Program-made: the position numbers and the translations under genes
The notes under the pieces: model-generated
The model's database searches: none
What the model saw: the letters and a program-made list of their open reading frames with translations, nothing else
Told to the model about the DNA's origin: nothing
In this document: positions 1-7,018 of the stretch, one piece after another
Numbering within the stretch: the first letter of the stretch is position 1
Layout of the letters: the number at the start of each line of letters is the position of its first letter
Source: Deltaproteobacteria bacterium
GTDB taxonomy: Bacteria > Desulfobacterota > Syntrophia > Syntrophales > UBA5619
NCBI GenBank assembly: GCA_026388345.1
Contig: JAPLJY010000030.1
Location: 1-27,490 of the forward strand
Length of the DNA: 27,490 nucleotides
Reading direction: 5' to 3'

Positions 1-83
1 CTCCGCCCCCTTTGTCACGGGAGCTGCAATAAATTGCATCTCCCGCGCCCAAGGGGGTGTGGCTCGTCTCGCACCCGTTAGCC
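1..83 (+). repeat. Partial integron attC-like recombination site (3' part)
   Basis: The first 83 bases fold on themselves. GGGAGCTGCAAT (20-31) pairs with ATTGCATCTCCC (34-45) with one mismatch, and the outer run CCCCCTTTG pairs with CAAGGGGG further out. The segment ends in the 7-base core GTTAGCC at 77-83, which fits the attC R' consensus GTTRRRY. The complementary core GGCTAAC occurs at 672-678 beyond the gene, as expected for an integrated cassette. The 5' part of this site lies outside the window. Known: attC sites of chromosomal integrons are long imperfect hairpins bounded by such cores. Inference: this is the attC of a preceding cassette. It could instead be another inverted-repeat element. 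Confidence 0.55.
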
Positions 84-89
84 TTGATA

Positions 90-95
90 TATAAT
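90..95 (+). promoter_or_regulatory. Possible -10 hexamer TATAAT just inside the cassette
   Basis: A perfect TATAAT lies seven bases after the GTTAGCC core and about 30 bases before the ATG at 125. No convincing -35 hexamer sits 16-18 bases upstream, since that stretch is attC stem. It could be a weak cassette-borne promoter or chance in AT-rich DNA. Confidence 0.3.
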
Positions 96-124
96 GATCA
101 CTCGGATTGGAAAGATTAGCTCAT

Positions 125-664
125 ATGGCACTCTTTAAGAAAAAAATATCACCGCAAGATTTAGGGGAAGTCTTGTACACGAATATTCGCTATGGAATAA
201 TGTCTTCTGAATCCCCATTTAATCATAACAAGCTGATCAATGATTTAAACGAAGACCCTGACAATCTCAAATGGAGTTATTCGATTGAAATCCTCATATT
301 TGCCATGTACCTATCTTTTGAGACATTAATTAAGAAGTATCCTTCTTCACCGGGTTTAGAGGTCATGAAAGGGATTCACTCGGAATTCATGGCTCATATC
401 CAGCCGATATTAAAGCCAGATTTAAATATGGGCACAGTCGAACAGATTATTCAAATGATTGATAATAGATTCAGCGAATATGGCGAATGTTTGAGAAACC
501 AGAAGGGTGCTGGACCAGCTTGGCATTTGGGGGTAAAGGCATATTGGAACATTATCGGACAGGAGAAAGAGGACCCGGGACCTCCAATGCTCTTGTCTGT
601 GTACGCCCTAAAATTTATGGATTTCATAGATAATATCCTGAAGAATTACAAGATCAAAGAATGA
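125..664 (+). CDS. Cassette-like hypothetical protein, function unknown
   Basis: A protein of 179 residues from the ATG at 125; a TTG six codons upstream (107) is in frame. Neither start has a strong ribosome binding site. I do not recognise the family. The protein is probably soluble and helical: there is no signal peptide, no obvious membrane span, and no catalytic motif I can name. Hydrophobic stretches such as EILIFAMYLSFETLI near residue 60 look like buried helices. The gene is clearly more AT-rich than ndk and the genes that follow. It lies alone between two inverted attC-type cores (77-83 and 672-678), so it has the layout of a single-gene integron cassette. Cassette proteins are very often orphans. 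Gene reality is well supported by length and codon pattern; function is unknown. Confidence 0.75.
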   Translation: MALFKKKISPQDLGEVLYTNIRYGIMSSESPFNHNKLINDLNEDPDNLKWSYSIEILIFAMYLSFETLIKKYPSSPGLEVMKGIHSEFMAHIQPILKPDLNMGTVEQIIQMIDNRFSEYGECLRNQKGAGPAWHLGVKAYWNIIGQEKEDPGPPMLLSVYALKFMDFIDNILKNYKIKE

Positions 665-671
665 ATAAGCT

Positions 672-760
672 GGCTAACAAGGCGCTCAAGAGGGACGCGG
701 CACAAAGCCGCCACGCCCTTTAGCTTTGCCGTTCGCGCCGCCTGCGGCGGCGCGAACGGG
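672..760 (+). repeat. attC-like site, apparently truncated at its 3' side
   Basis: It begins with core GGCTAAC (672-678), followed by AAGGCGCTCAAGAGGGAC. That closely resembles the 5' end of Vibrio VCR-type attC sites as I remember them (TAACAA..CGCCTCAAGAGGGAC). A perfect 14-bp hairpin follows: CCGTTCGCGCCGCC (729-742), loop TGC, GGCGGCGCGAACGG (746-759). A full attC should continue with the complement of 690-728 and end in GTTRRRY. Instead the sequence changes to unrelated DNA, so the right half looks lost. The cassette/attC reading is inference; the core and hairpin are seen directly. Confidence 0.5.
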
Positions 761-830
761 TGCGAACTGAACCATTGATTGGTTCTCGTCGCAGGCTGGC
801 TCGAACCAGCGCCTTCTCGTTTTATTCCCA

Positions 831-859
831 TTGACACGCCTTGTGTCTATACGTATATT
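831..859 (+). promoter_or_regulatory. Sigma-70 promoter of the toxin-antitoxin pair, with overlapping palindromic operator
   Basis: TTGACA (831-836), a 17-base spacer and TATATT (854-859) form a near-consensus promoter just upstream of the antitoxin start at 882. The perfect 10-bp palindrome TATACGTATA (848-857) overlaps the -10 box. Antitoxins of this kind usually repress their own promoter by binding such palindromes, so this is the likely operator (inference). Confidence 0.75.
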
Positions 860-881
860 GCACGTGTAAGGGAGGTGTGTC

Positions 882-1112
882 ATGCAGAAGAAATTAACCA
901 TAACAGTTGATGAAGAAGTTTATGCCGGTCTTCATAAATTCATAGGACCCCGCAAAATCAGCAGGTTTGTCCAGGAAATCGTTCGTCCTCACGTTGTTTG
1001 TCCCAATTATGAATCTGACTACGCCGAAATGGCAAAAGATAAAAATCGGGAGAATGAAGCATTGGAGTGGGCGGAACTTGCCTTTAAGGACATGGATCAT
1101 GAAACGATGTGA
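882..1112 (+). CDS. Antitoxin of MazEF-type module (ribbon-helix-helix-like)
   Basis: 76 residues, starting at an ATG six bases after a strong GGGAGG ribosome binding site. The N-terminus (MQKKLTITVDEEVYAGLHKF) has the short beta strand followed by helices seen in ribbon-helix-helix DNA-binding antitoxins. The C-terminal half is acidic and probably disordered, the usual toxin-neutralising part. The toxin start codon at 1099 lies inside this gene, giving a 14-base overlap typical of translationally coupled toxin-antitoxin pairs. Expected role: binds and inhibits the MazF-like RNase and represses the operon through the palindrome at 848-857. Family assignment rests on pattern and context, because antitoxin sequences diverge strongly. 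Confidence 0.8.
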   Translation: MQKKLTITVDEEVYAGLHKFIGPRKISRFVQEIVRPHVVCPNYESDYAEMAKDKNRENEALEWAELAFKDMDHETM

Positions 1113-1422
1113 AGTCTGGTGGGTCAATTTCGATCCTTCTGTTGGCGGGGAAATCAAGAAAAAGCGTCCTGCCGTGATCGTCAGCAATGATGCATCAAAC
1201 AAATTCCTCAATAGAGTTCAAGTTGTTCCTCTTACGAGCAAAACGGACCGTCTCTACCCCAGTGAGGCGTTGGTGGTTTTTGAAGGTAAAGAGAGCAAGG
1301 CCATGGCGGATCAACTGGCCACTGTAAGCAAGTTAAGGCTTTTTAACCGCGCCGGCATTCTTTCTGAGGAAGATATGCGCAAGGTTGAAGAAGCAGTTAA
1401 GCTACAACTGGGCATTCATTAA
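1099..1422 (+). CDS. mazF: MazF/PemK-family mRNA interferase toxin
   Basis: 107 residues. The ATG at 1099 begins MKRCEVWWVNFDPSVG, matching the classic MazF opening (..GDVWWVNFDP..G.E). It is followed by KKKRPAVIVSND and VVPLTSK, the conserved core strands. Known role: sequence-specific single-strand RNA cleavage, held in check by the overlapping antitoxin. An open frame extends upstream to 967, but it runs through the antitoxin gene in another frame and has no ribosome binding site, so the short start is right. The pair follows the cassette-like segment, and toxin-antitoxin pairs are common stabilisers of chromosomal integron arrays. No complete attC is seen after it, so it may be either the last cassette or an independent insertion. 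Confidence 0.9.
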   Translation: MKRCEVWWVNFDPSVGGEIKKKRPAVIVSNDASNKFLNRVQVVPLTSKTDRLYPSEALVVFEGKESKAMADQLATVSKLRLFNRAGILSEEDMRKVEEAVKLQLGIH

Positions 1423-1753
1423 AAAAATTGCCACAGGTAATTTAGGACTGTACCAATTACGGCAATTGAAAAGTGCACCCGCCCCTTCTCCTTCCGGCCA
1501 AAAAACACCTCTTCAAATCACATTTCCGGATCTCCTGTGGCATCTCTGTCCGTTCCATCCACTGCCTCCCCCGATGACCGGTTTAAACCGGACGGACTGC
1601 GTGATGCATACCCGGATGGCCTGCGTGCTCCTGACAAGTGGCCAGATACCTATTGACATGCAGTCTGGTTCTTCGTATCCTCCTCCGGCGTTTGACAAGG
1701 ATGTTCGTCAAGCAATCCGGCGTTTCCGGATATCATATTGTCAGGAGGAAGAA
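1423..1753. other. 331-base intergenic region with inverted repeats
   Basis: No gene is supported here. An in-frame upstream extension of ndk crosses it but lacks protein-like composition. It holds: a bulged hairpin with arms AATTGCC (1426-1432)/GGCAATT (1461-1467) and GTAATT (1437-1442)/AATTAC (1455-1460), right after the mazF stop; a perfect 14-bp palindrome CCGGTTTAAACCGG (1578-1591); and ATCCGG (1715-1720)/CCGGAT (1726-1731) just before ndk. The boundary between accessory and housekeeping DNA falls in this stretch. Confidence 0.6.
1653..1681 (+). promoter_or_regulatory. Putative sigma-70 promoter for ndk
   Basis: TTGACA (1653-1658), a 17-base spacer and TATCCT (1676-1681) lie about 75 bases upstream of the ndk start. 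A second TTGACA occurs at 1692-1697 without a clear -10. The promoter is read from sequence match only. Confidence 0.5.
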
Positions 1754-2203
1754 ATGGAACGTTCTCTGGTTTTGGTCAAACCCGATGGGGTGCAGCGGGG
1801 TCTCATCGGCGAGGTGATCGCCCGTCTGGAGCGGCGCGGGCTGCTCCTGGCGGGGGCGAAATTCATGCAGGTCAGCCGGGCGCTTGCCGAAGAGCACTAT
1901 GCGATTCACAAGGGGAAGCCGTTTTACGACGGTCTGATCGCCTACATCACCTCCGCCCCCGTGATGGCGATGGTCTGGGAAGGCCCGAAGGCGGTGGCCG
2001 CCATCCGGCAGACGATGGGCGCCACCCGTCCCCTGGAAGCCGCGCCGGGGACTATCCGCCACGATTTTGCGCTGGAGGTGGGCCGCAACCTCACCCACGC
2101 CTCGGACAGCCCCGAAAACGGCCTCAAGGAAGCGGCGCTCTGGTTCAAACCGGAGGAGACGGTTGCCTGGAAGCGCGCCGTGGATCCGTGGATTTTTGAA
2201 TGA
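1754..2203 (+). CDS. ndk: Nucleoside diphosphate kinase
   Basis: 149 residues, a normal length for Ndk. It moves the gamma phosphate of ATP onto (d)NDPs through a phosphohistidine. The N-terminus MERSLVLVKPDGVQRGLIGE is the family signature. The catalytic histidine is H115 in NLTHASDSPENG (usual form NxxHGSDS; Ala replaces Gly). The start was chosen because AGGAGG lies just upstream (1743-1748) and homology begins at this Met; the longer open frame upstream is not coding. It leads a three-gene + strand block with a GuaA-like ATP pyrophosphatase 28 bases downstream and slt overlapping that gene. Making GDP into GTP would fit a partner in guanine nucleotide supply (inference). Confidence 0.95.
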   Translation: MERSLVLVKPDGVQRGLIGEVIARLERRGLLLAGAKFMQVSRALAEEHYAIHKGKPFYDGLIAYITSAPVMAMVWEGPKAVAAIRQTMGATRPLEAAPGTIRHDFALEVGRNLTHASDSPENGLKEAALWFKPEETVAWKRAVDPWIFE

Positions 2204-2231
2204 AAGAATAATGAAAGGAGAGGGGGAGCCA

Positions 2232-3197
2232 ATGAAAGCAAAGGAGATTCGGGCGGAAGATCTGAATGCGCAGCAGTGGATCCGGGAAAAGGTCAAGGAA
2301 TTGCAGAAAAAGGTCGGGGACGGTCTGGCCATCAACGCCCTGTCGGGCGGGGTGGACTCATCGGTGGTCACCGCCCTGGGACACAGGGCCCTGGGGAACC
2401 GTCTGAAAACCTGTTTCATCGACAACGGCCTCATGCGACGTGGAGAAGCGCAGAAGGTTGCGGCCCTCTTCCAGCAGATCGGCGTCACCGTCGAGATCAT
2501 TCCCGCCCGGAAGGCCTTCTTTGCGGCCCTCAAGGGGATAACCGATCCGGAGGAAAAACGGGAGGCCATCACCCAGACCTTCTACAAAAACGTGTTTCGG
2601 GACATTGTCCTCAACAGCGGCGCCCGCTACCTGCTCCAGGGCACGATCCTTACCGATGTGGACGAAACGGTGGCGGGCATCAAACGGCAGCACAACGTCT
2701 TCGAGCAGATCGGCATCGATCCCCAGAAGGCGTTCGGATACAAGATTCTGGAACCCCTGATCCAGTTCCGCAAGGACGGCGTGAGGAAACTTGGACAGGC
2801 CCTGGGGTTGCCGGAAGAGGCCTTCCTGCGGATACCCTTCCCGGGTCCCGCTCTGGCCGCGCGGGTGATCGGGGAAGTGACCCCGGAAAAGATTCGGACG
2901 GTCCGGATCGCGACAGCGATTGTTGAAAGACATCTTGTCCGCTCCGGGGCCTTTCAGTACCTCGCCATTCTGCATGAGGATCGCGTCACGGGGATGAAGA
3001 ACGGCAAAAGGGTCTTCGGGAACCAGATCGAGATTCGCTGCTGGGACAGCCTGGATGCCCGGACGGCCACCCCGACGAGACTACCCTTTGAAACCCTGGA
3101 GAAAATCGCGGGCGGCATCGTTGCGTCCATTCCGGAGGTCGTCAGCGTGACCTACAACATCACCTCCAAGCCGCCGTCCACGATCGAGGCGATATGA
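2232..3197 (+). CDS. GuaA-like ATP-pyrophosphatase (GMP synthase subunit B type), no glutaminase domain
   Basis: 321 residues. The PP-loop SGGVDSS is at residues 38-44. Later motifs also match the ATP-pyrophosphatase and dimerisation domains of GMP synthase: RIPFPGPALAARVIGEVT and the C-terminal ITSKPPSTIEAI (usual GuaA ending ..SSKPPATIEWE). The N-terminal class I glutamine amidotransferase domain of ordinary bacterial GuaA is absent, as in the archaeal two-subunit enzyme. Some conserved GuaA segments differ: HNVFEQIG replaces HNVGGLP, and RTATPTRLP stands where MTADWARLP is usual. It may therefore be either the real subunit B, with the glutaminase elsewhere, or a paralogue with changed substrate. 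Start at 2232 follows GGGGGAG; an ATG at 2211 is possible. Its stop overlaps the slt start by four bases (ATGA). Confidence 0.8.
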   Translation: MKAKEIRAEDLNAQQWIREKVKELQKKVGDGLAINALSGGVDSSVVTALGHRALGNRLKTCFIDNGLMRRGEAQKVAALFQQIGVTVEIIPARKAFFAALKGITDPEEKREAITQTFYKNVFRDIVLNSGARYLLQGTILTDVDETVAGIKRQHNVFEQIGIDPQKAFGYKILEPLIQFRKDGVRKLGQALGLPEEAFLRIPFPGPALAARVIGEVTPEKIRTVRIATAIVERHLVRSGAFQYLAILHEDRVTGMKNGKRVFGNQIEIRCWDSLDARTATPTRLPFETLEKIAGGIVASIPEVVSVTYNITSKPPSTIEAI

Positions 3198-5149
3198 GGT
3201 TTTGCTCGGCGGCATCGTGGCGGGCAATCCTGGCGGCGATCCTGGTGGCGCTGCCCGCGGCGCTTTTTGCGGCCGGGACGTCTTCCCAGGACAAGGCGCT
3301 GCTGGCCGCCCGCGATGCATTTGTTGCCGGCGACGGGTTCAAACTGGCCGGATATGTGGGAAAGATTCGGGGCCATGCGCTCGAATCCTATGTGGCCTTC
3401 TGGGGATTGAAGCTGCGCATCGAACAGGCTTCCCCGGAAGAATTGCGGTCTTTCCTGTCCCGGAACGAAGGGACCCTTCTTGCCGAGCAGATGCGCCGGG
3501 ACTGGCTTCGCGTTCTGGGCAAGAGCGGACAATGGGATCTGTTCCGTCAGGAGTTTCCCTTGCTTGTCCGGGCGGATTTCGAAGTCGACGGTTACGCGCT
3601 TCAGGAGAGGTGGCTGCGGCAGGACGCCTCCGTGCCAGCCGAAATCCGCTCCCTCTGGAAATCCCCGCGGGTTCTGCCTTTGGGCTGCGCTCCCGTGGTC
3701 GAGGCGATGCTGCAATCCGGGGATCTCGCGCCGCGGGACCTGCGCGACCGATTCCGGCTTCTCATGCAGGCCGGCCTTCCGGGGGAGGCCAAGCGGATCG
3801 CCGAGAGGCTGCCCGCCGATCGGGCCCCGGCGGGATATCGGATCGACAATGCGGCGGGGGTGCCGGCCGGGTTCCTGGAACGGGTCAACGGCGGGCCGAA
3901 AACAGCGCCCGAGCGGGAGCTGGCGATCGTCGCGCTCATCGGCCTGGCACGGAACGATCCGCAGCAGGCGTTCCGTTTCTGGGACGGCAGGCTCAAGGAG
4001 GCCTTCTCGCCGGAGGATCGGCAGTACGTATGGGCGATTCTCGCCGCATACGCCGCCCGTCGTCACCTTCCGGAGGCGCTGGACTGGTTCGGGAAGGCCG
4101 GGGAGACGCCGCTTTCCGACGAGCAACTGGCCTGGTATGCGCGCATCGCCCTCCGGCAGGAAAACTGGCAGGAGGTGAAAGGCGCGATCGGGCGGATGTC
4201 GCCGCCGGAGCGCTCCGAGCCGGCCTGGATCTACTGGCTGGGGCGCTCGCTATGTGCGCTCGGGGCGAAGGATGAGGGACGGACGCTTTTCGGCCGGATC
4301 GCCGGCGAGCACCATTTTTACGGCCGGCTCGCCGCGGAGGAACTGGGGATGCCGCTGGAAATCCCGCCGAAAGCGGCGGCGCCGACCCCGGAAGAGATGG
4401 CGGGAGTAACCTCCCTGGGGGGCATCGGAAGGGCGCTGGCGCTTTACAGGCTCGGCCTGCGGACGGAGGGTCAGGCTGAATGGATCTGGGCCGTCCGGGG
4501 GATGGACGACCGGGCGCTGCTGGCCGCCGCGGAGCTGGCGAGGCGAAACGGGATCTGGGACCGCGCCATCAACACGGCCGACCGGACGGTGGCCGAACAT
4601 GATTTCTCCCTGCGCTATCTTGCGCCTTACGGCAAGGTTCTCCAAAAGCAGGCGCGTATCCGGAATCTCGACGAACCGCTGGTCCTGGGGCTGGTTCGTC
4701 AGGAGAGCCGTTTTATCGCCGATGCCAAGTCCACGGCCGGGGCCGCGGGGTTGATGCAGTTGATGCCGTCGACGGCGCGCCTGGTCGCAAAAAAAATCGG
4801 CATGAAGGACTTTCGCACGTCCCGCCTGGAACGGCCGGAGGTGAACGCCGCGCTGGGCGCCTTCTATCTGCGGCAAGTGCTCGACGGGTTCGGCGGCAAC
4901 GCGGTGCTCGCCGCCGCAGCTTACAACGCCGGTCCGGCCCGCGCGAGCAGGTGGCGCGATGCGAAACCCCTCGAGGGCGCGATCTACGTCGAGACGATCC
5001 CGTTTGCAGAGACGCGCCAGTACGTCAAGAAGGTAATGGCGAACGCCATGTATTACGCCGCATTATTGGGTGGGGAACAGCGCTCTCTGAAGTCCCGCCT
5101 GGGGACGATCGGAGGTGTGACGGCGATGAAGAACGGGGCGGATGAATGA
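3194..5149 (+). CDS. slt: Soluble lytic murein transglycosylase, Slt70-like
   Basis: 651 residues. It cleaves peptidoglycan glycan strands, giving 1,6-anhydroMurNAc ends in the periplasm. A signal peptide is visible at residues 1-26 (AILAAILVALPAALFAA). Residues 30-450 are helical repeat-rich (TPR/superhelical U-type region), with many paired Ala/Leu helices. The C-terminal lysozyme-like domain starts near 490 with the catalytic Glu504 in LVRQESRF, then AGLMQLMPSTA and AAAYNAGPAR, all diagnostic of family 1 lytic transglycosylases. The length is close to E. coli Slt70. Translation is probably coupled to the GuaA-like gene through the ATGA overlap. The gene converges on the cytidylate-kinase-like gene, with only 69 bases between the two stops and no clear terminator hairpin. 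Confidence 0.93.
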   Translation: MRFCSAASWRAILAAILVALPAALFAAGTSSQDKALLAARDAFVAGDGFKLAGYVGKIRGHALESYVAFWGLKLRIEQASPEELRSFLSRNEGTLLAEQMRRDWLRVLGKSGQWDLFRQEFPLLVRADFEVDGYALQERWLRQDASVPAEIRSLWKSPRVLPLGCAPVVEAMLQSGDLAPRDLRDRFRLLMQAGLPGEAKRIAERLPADRAPAGYRIDNAAGVPAGFLERVNGGPKTAPERELAIVALIGLARNDPQQAFRFWDGRLKEAFSPEDRQYVWAILAAYAARRHLPEALDWFGKAGETPLSDEQLAWYARIALRQENWQEVKGAIGRMSPPERSEPAWIYWLGRSLCALGAKDEGRTLFGRIAGEHHFYGRLAAEELGMPLEIPPKAAAPTPEEMAGVTSLGGIGRALALYRLGLRTEGQAEWIWAVRGMDDRALLAAAELARRNGIWDRAINTADRTVAEHDFSLRYLAPYGKVLQKQARIRNLDEPLVLGLVRQESRFIADAKSTAGAAGLMQLMPSTARLVAKKIGMKDFRTSRLERPEVNAALGAFYLRQVLDGFGGNAVLAAAAYNAGPARASRWRDAKPLEGAIYVETIPFAETRQYVKKVMANAMYYAALLGGEQRSLKSRLGTIGGVTAMKNGADE

Positions 5150-5218
5150 GTGGTTTCCGTGCTGCTGCATGGAGTTGGACGAGATCGAGGAACGTACGCC
5201 GCCACCATCCTTTACCCG

Positions 5219-6064
5219 TCACTTTGGGACATCAGGTCGTCGGATGCGCCGCCGCTCCTTGAACGGCGTCACCTCCTTATCGGGCTTGATCCGCTGTCGG
5301 ACCGCAGCGGAGACAATCCGAAAGGCGCCCTCTATTCCGAGCATTTCCGTGTTGACGACCATGTCGAAATGACCCGGATCGTCGGCATCGGTCTTGAAAT
5401 ATTTTTGGATAAACCCCGTCCGGTCTGCGTCCCTTTGCTCGACGTATTTCTGCGCTTCCGCCCTCGTCATGTCCCGGCTCTTCATGAAATGCCGAATCCT
5501 GCATTCCTGCGGGGCGATGAAACGAAACCGCAGCGTCTTCTCTTTCAGAAGCAGGAGATGGGCTCCCCGGCCGACGATGATTGCATTGCCATGTTCGCCG
5601 ATCGTGGCGATGGCGCGGGTCAGGTGATTGAAATAAACGTCGGCGGAAAGATGGCGGTTGACAAACATGGAGTTGATCATTGAATCAATCCGGGAGACGG
5701 CCTTCTCATCCAGAAATTCGACCACCCGGGTGCTCATTCCGGCGCTCTTCGCCACATACTGGATGATCTGCCTGCCGATGAGATCCATTTTGAACTCCTC
5801 GGCGAGACGCCTGGCGATTTCACTTCCCCCGGCGCCGGCCTGTCTCGATATGGTTACAACTACGTCCTGATTGCTTTTCCCGGTCCTTCTCCATCTTTCA
5901 ATCTGGTATTCGACGATTTTTTCGTCAATCTCGGAATCCCTGATCCGAACGTCTTGGGTGTAGTCCGGGCAGTGGACATTGAAATGGGCGTCGACCGAAA
6001 CCATGAACCTCTTCTGGCAGTTTTCGCGCCAGGCGCATATCGAGCATACTCGTTTATCCAACAT
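5219..6064 (-). CDS. Cytidylate-kinase-like P-loop protein with Cys/His-rich N-terminus
   Basis: 281 residues from the ATG at 6064, which follows AAGGAGG; a longer frame to 6091 lacks this support. The N-terminus has a likely metal-binding knuckle: Cys7, Cys10, Cys16, His27, His31 and Cys32. The main domain begins near residue 68 with VVVTISRQAGAGGSEIARRL. This is the family-typical glycine loop of the cytidylate-kinase-like group, which lacks the usual Walker A Lys-Ser/Thr. It is followed by NAIIVGRGAH and a lid-like RDMTRAEAQKYVEQRDADR. The family is predicted to phosphorylate nucleotides or related small molecules; the substrate is not known. It is the last gene of the ATPase operon, 48 bases after atpG. 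Whether it serves the ATPase is unknown. Confidence 0.8.
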   Translation of the reverse strand: MLDKRVCSICAWRENCQKRFMVSVDAHFNVHCPDYTQDVRIRDSEIDEKIVEYQIERWRRTGKSNQDVVVTISRQAGAGGSEIARRLAEEFKMDLIGRQIIQYVAKSAGMSTRVVEFLDEKAVSRIDSMINSMFVNRHLSADVYFNHLTRAIATIGEHGNAIIVGRGAHLLLLKEKTLRFRFIAPQECRIRHFMKSRDMTRAEAQKYVEQRDADRTGFIQKYFKTDADDPGHFDMVVNTEMLGIEGAFRIVSAAVRQRIKPDKEVTPFKERRRIRRPDVPK

Positions 6065-6112
6065 GGATGGACCTCCTTTCTCCTTCGGCACCCCCGTGGA
6101 TACTTGCCCCTC

Positions 6113-7009
6113 TCACTGAACTCCGGTTTCGGCGCCTCCGAGCGCCTCAAAGCCGGAAACAATGTCGAGGAGCTCTTCGGTGATCGTCATCTGGCGCTGC
6201 CGGTGGAAATGCAGAAAAAGCTCTTCCAGACGCTCCTCTATATTTTTTTCCGCGCTCTGCATGGCCGCAAGGCGGCTCGCATTTTCACTGGCCAGGGAAT
6301 TCGCGAATGCGCGATAGATTGAAACGAAGAGATACTCCCTGATCAGGGCGCGGAAAATGTCTTCCCACTCCATGGTGAATATCGGCAACGTTCGGGATTC
6401 CCATTTTCGCTGTTTCAATGACCTCAACCATGTCTCGTCAATGGGCAGAATGCGAAGCGTCTTCGGCCGATAGGTGGCGCCGGAAAGATATTCACTGTAA
6501 AAGAGATGCATCTGTCCGATCTGCTTTTTGAATCGCCAGTCTTCCAGCAGAACGGTGATATCCTGGACCATGGGCGTGATTCCCGCCGTCGAACCGGGTG
6601 TCGTGAGGACTTCTGACACCTTTTGTCCCGAATCTTCCAGGAGGTCCGCCGTTCGCATGCCGATGGCGATGATAATTCGATTCTCGCTGCCGACTCCGGA
6701 TTTTTCCATTTCCTCCATGGCATGGGATACGATGATGCTGTTGAGTTGTCCGCAAAGTCCCTGATCGGTGCCGAAGACAATGGCTCCGAGCCTTGCCGAC
6801 CTGGATTTCGCCGATGTGATCGTTTCGCGGCTTTGTCGCAGGACGATCTGCAGGCCCATCTCGACCGTCCGGTTGTACTCCGCAAGCGATTCGACGGCAC
6901 GCTGGTACTGGCGGATGCTGATGGCCGCCAGGGCCTTCATTGTCTTGACGACACCGAGCAGGTCTTGCGCGCTCTGAATCTTTCCTTTGAGGTATTCGCT
7001 TGTCTGCAC
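6113..7009 (-). CDS. atpG: N-type ATPase gamma subunit
   Basis: 298 residues. It forms the central rotor stalk linking the c ring to the alpha/beta hexamer. The N-terminal helix contains IQSAQDLLGVVKTMKALAAI, the conserved gamma opening (..I.S....KIT.AMK.VA). The C-terminus RQRQMTITEELLDIVSGFEAL is the matching helix (R.A.IT.EL.EIV.GA.AL). The middle part (VFGTDQGLCGQLN) is the conserved Rossmann-like segment. The divergent central domain fits the N-ATPase branch rather than the standard F-ATPase. It starts nine bases after the atpA stop, so it belongs to the same transcript. Confidence 0.93.
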   Translation of the reverse strand: MQTSEYLKGKIQSAQDLLGVVKTMKALAAISIRQYQRAVESLAEYNRTVEMGLQIVLRQSRETITSAKSRSARLGAIVFGTDQGLCGQLNSIIVSHAMEEMEKSGVGSENRIIIAIGMRTADLLEDSGQKVSEVLTTPGSTAGITPMVQDITVLLEDWRFKKQIGQMHLFYSEYLSGATYRPKTLRILPIDETWLRSLKQRKWESRTLPIFTMEWEDIFRALIREYLFVSIYRAFANSLASENASRLAAMQSAEKNIEERLEELFLHFHRQRQMTITEELLDIVSGFEALGGAETGVQ

Positions 7010-7018
7010 CGTTTTACC

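Noticed and set aside
967..1098. Upstream extension of the mazF frame
   Set aside because: It lies inside the antitoxin gene in another frame, and the MazF fold begins at 1099.
1385..1753. Long N-terminal extension of ndk overlapping the mazF end
   Set aside because: The extra 123 codons have no domain character, ndk homology begins at the Met of 1754, and a strong ribosome binding site lies just before it.
3202..4275. Long + strand frame inside slt
   Set aside because: Shadow frame of GC-rich coding DNA; Gly/Arg-rich composition and no motifs.
5150..5218. Possible bidirectional terminator between slt and the operon end
   Set aside because: No stem of useful length with a T-tract on either strand.
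5142..5683. Plus-strand open frames after slt
   Set aside because: They are antisense to the cytidylate-kinase-like gene, without family character or ribosome binding site.
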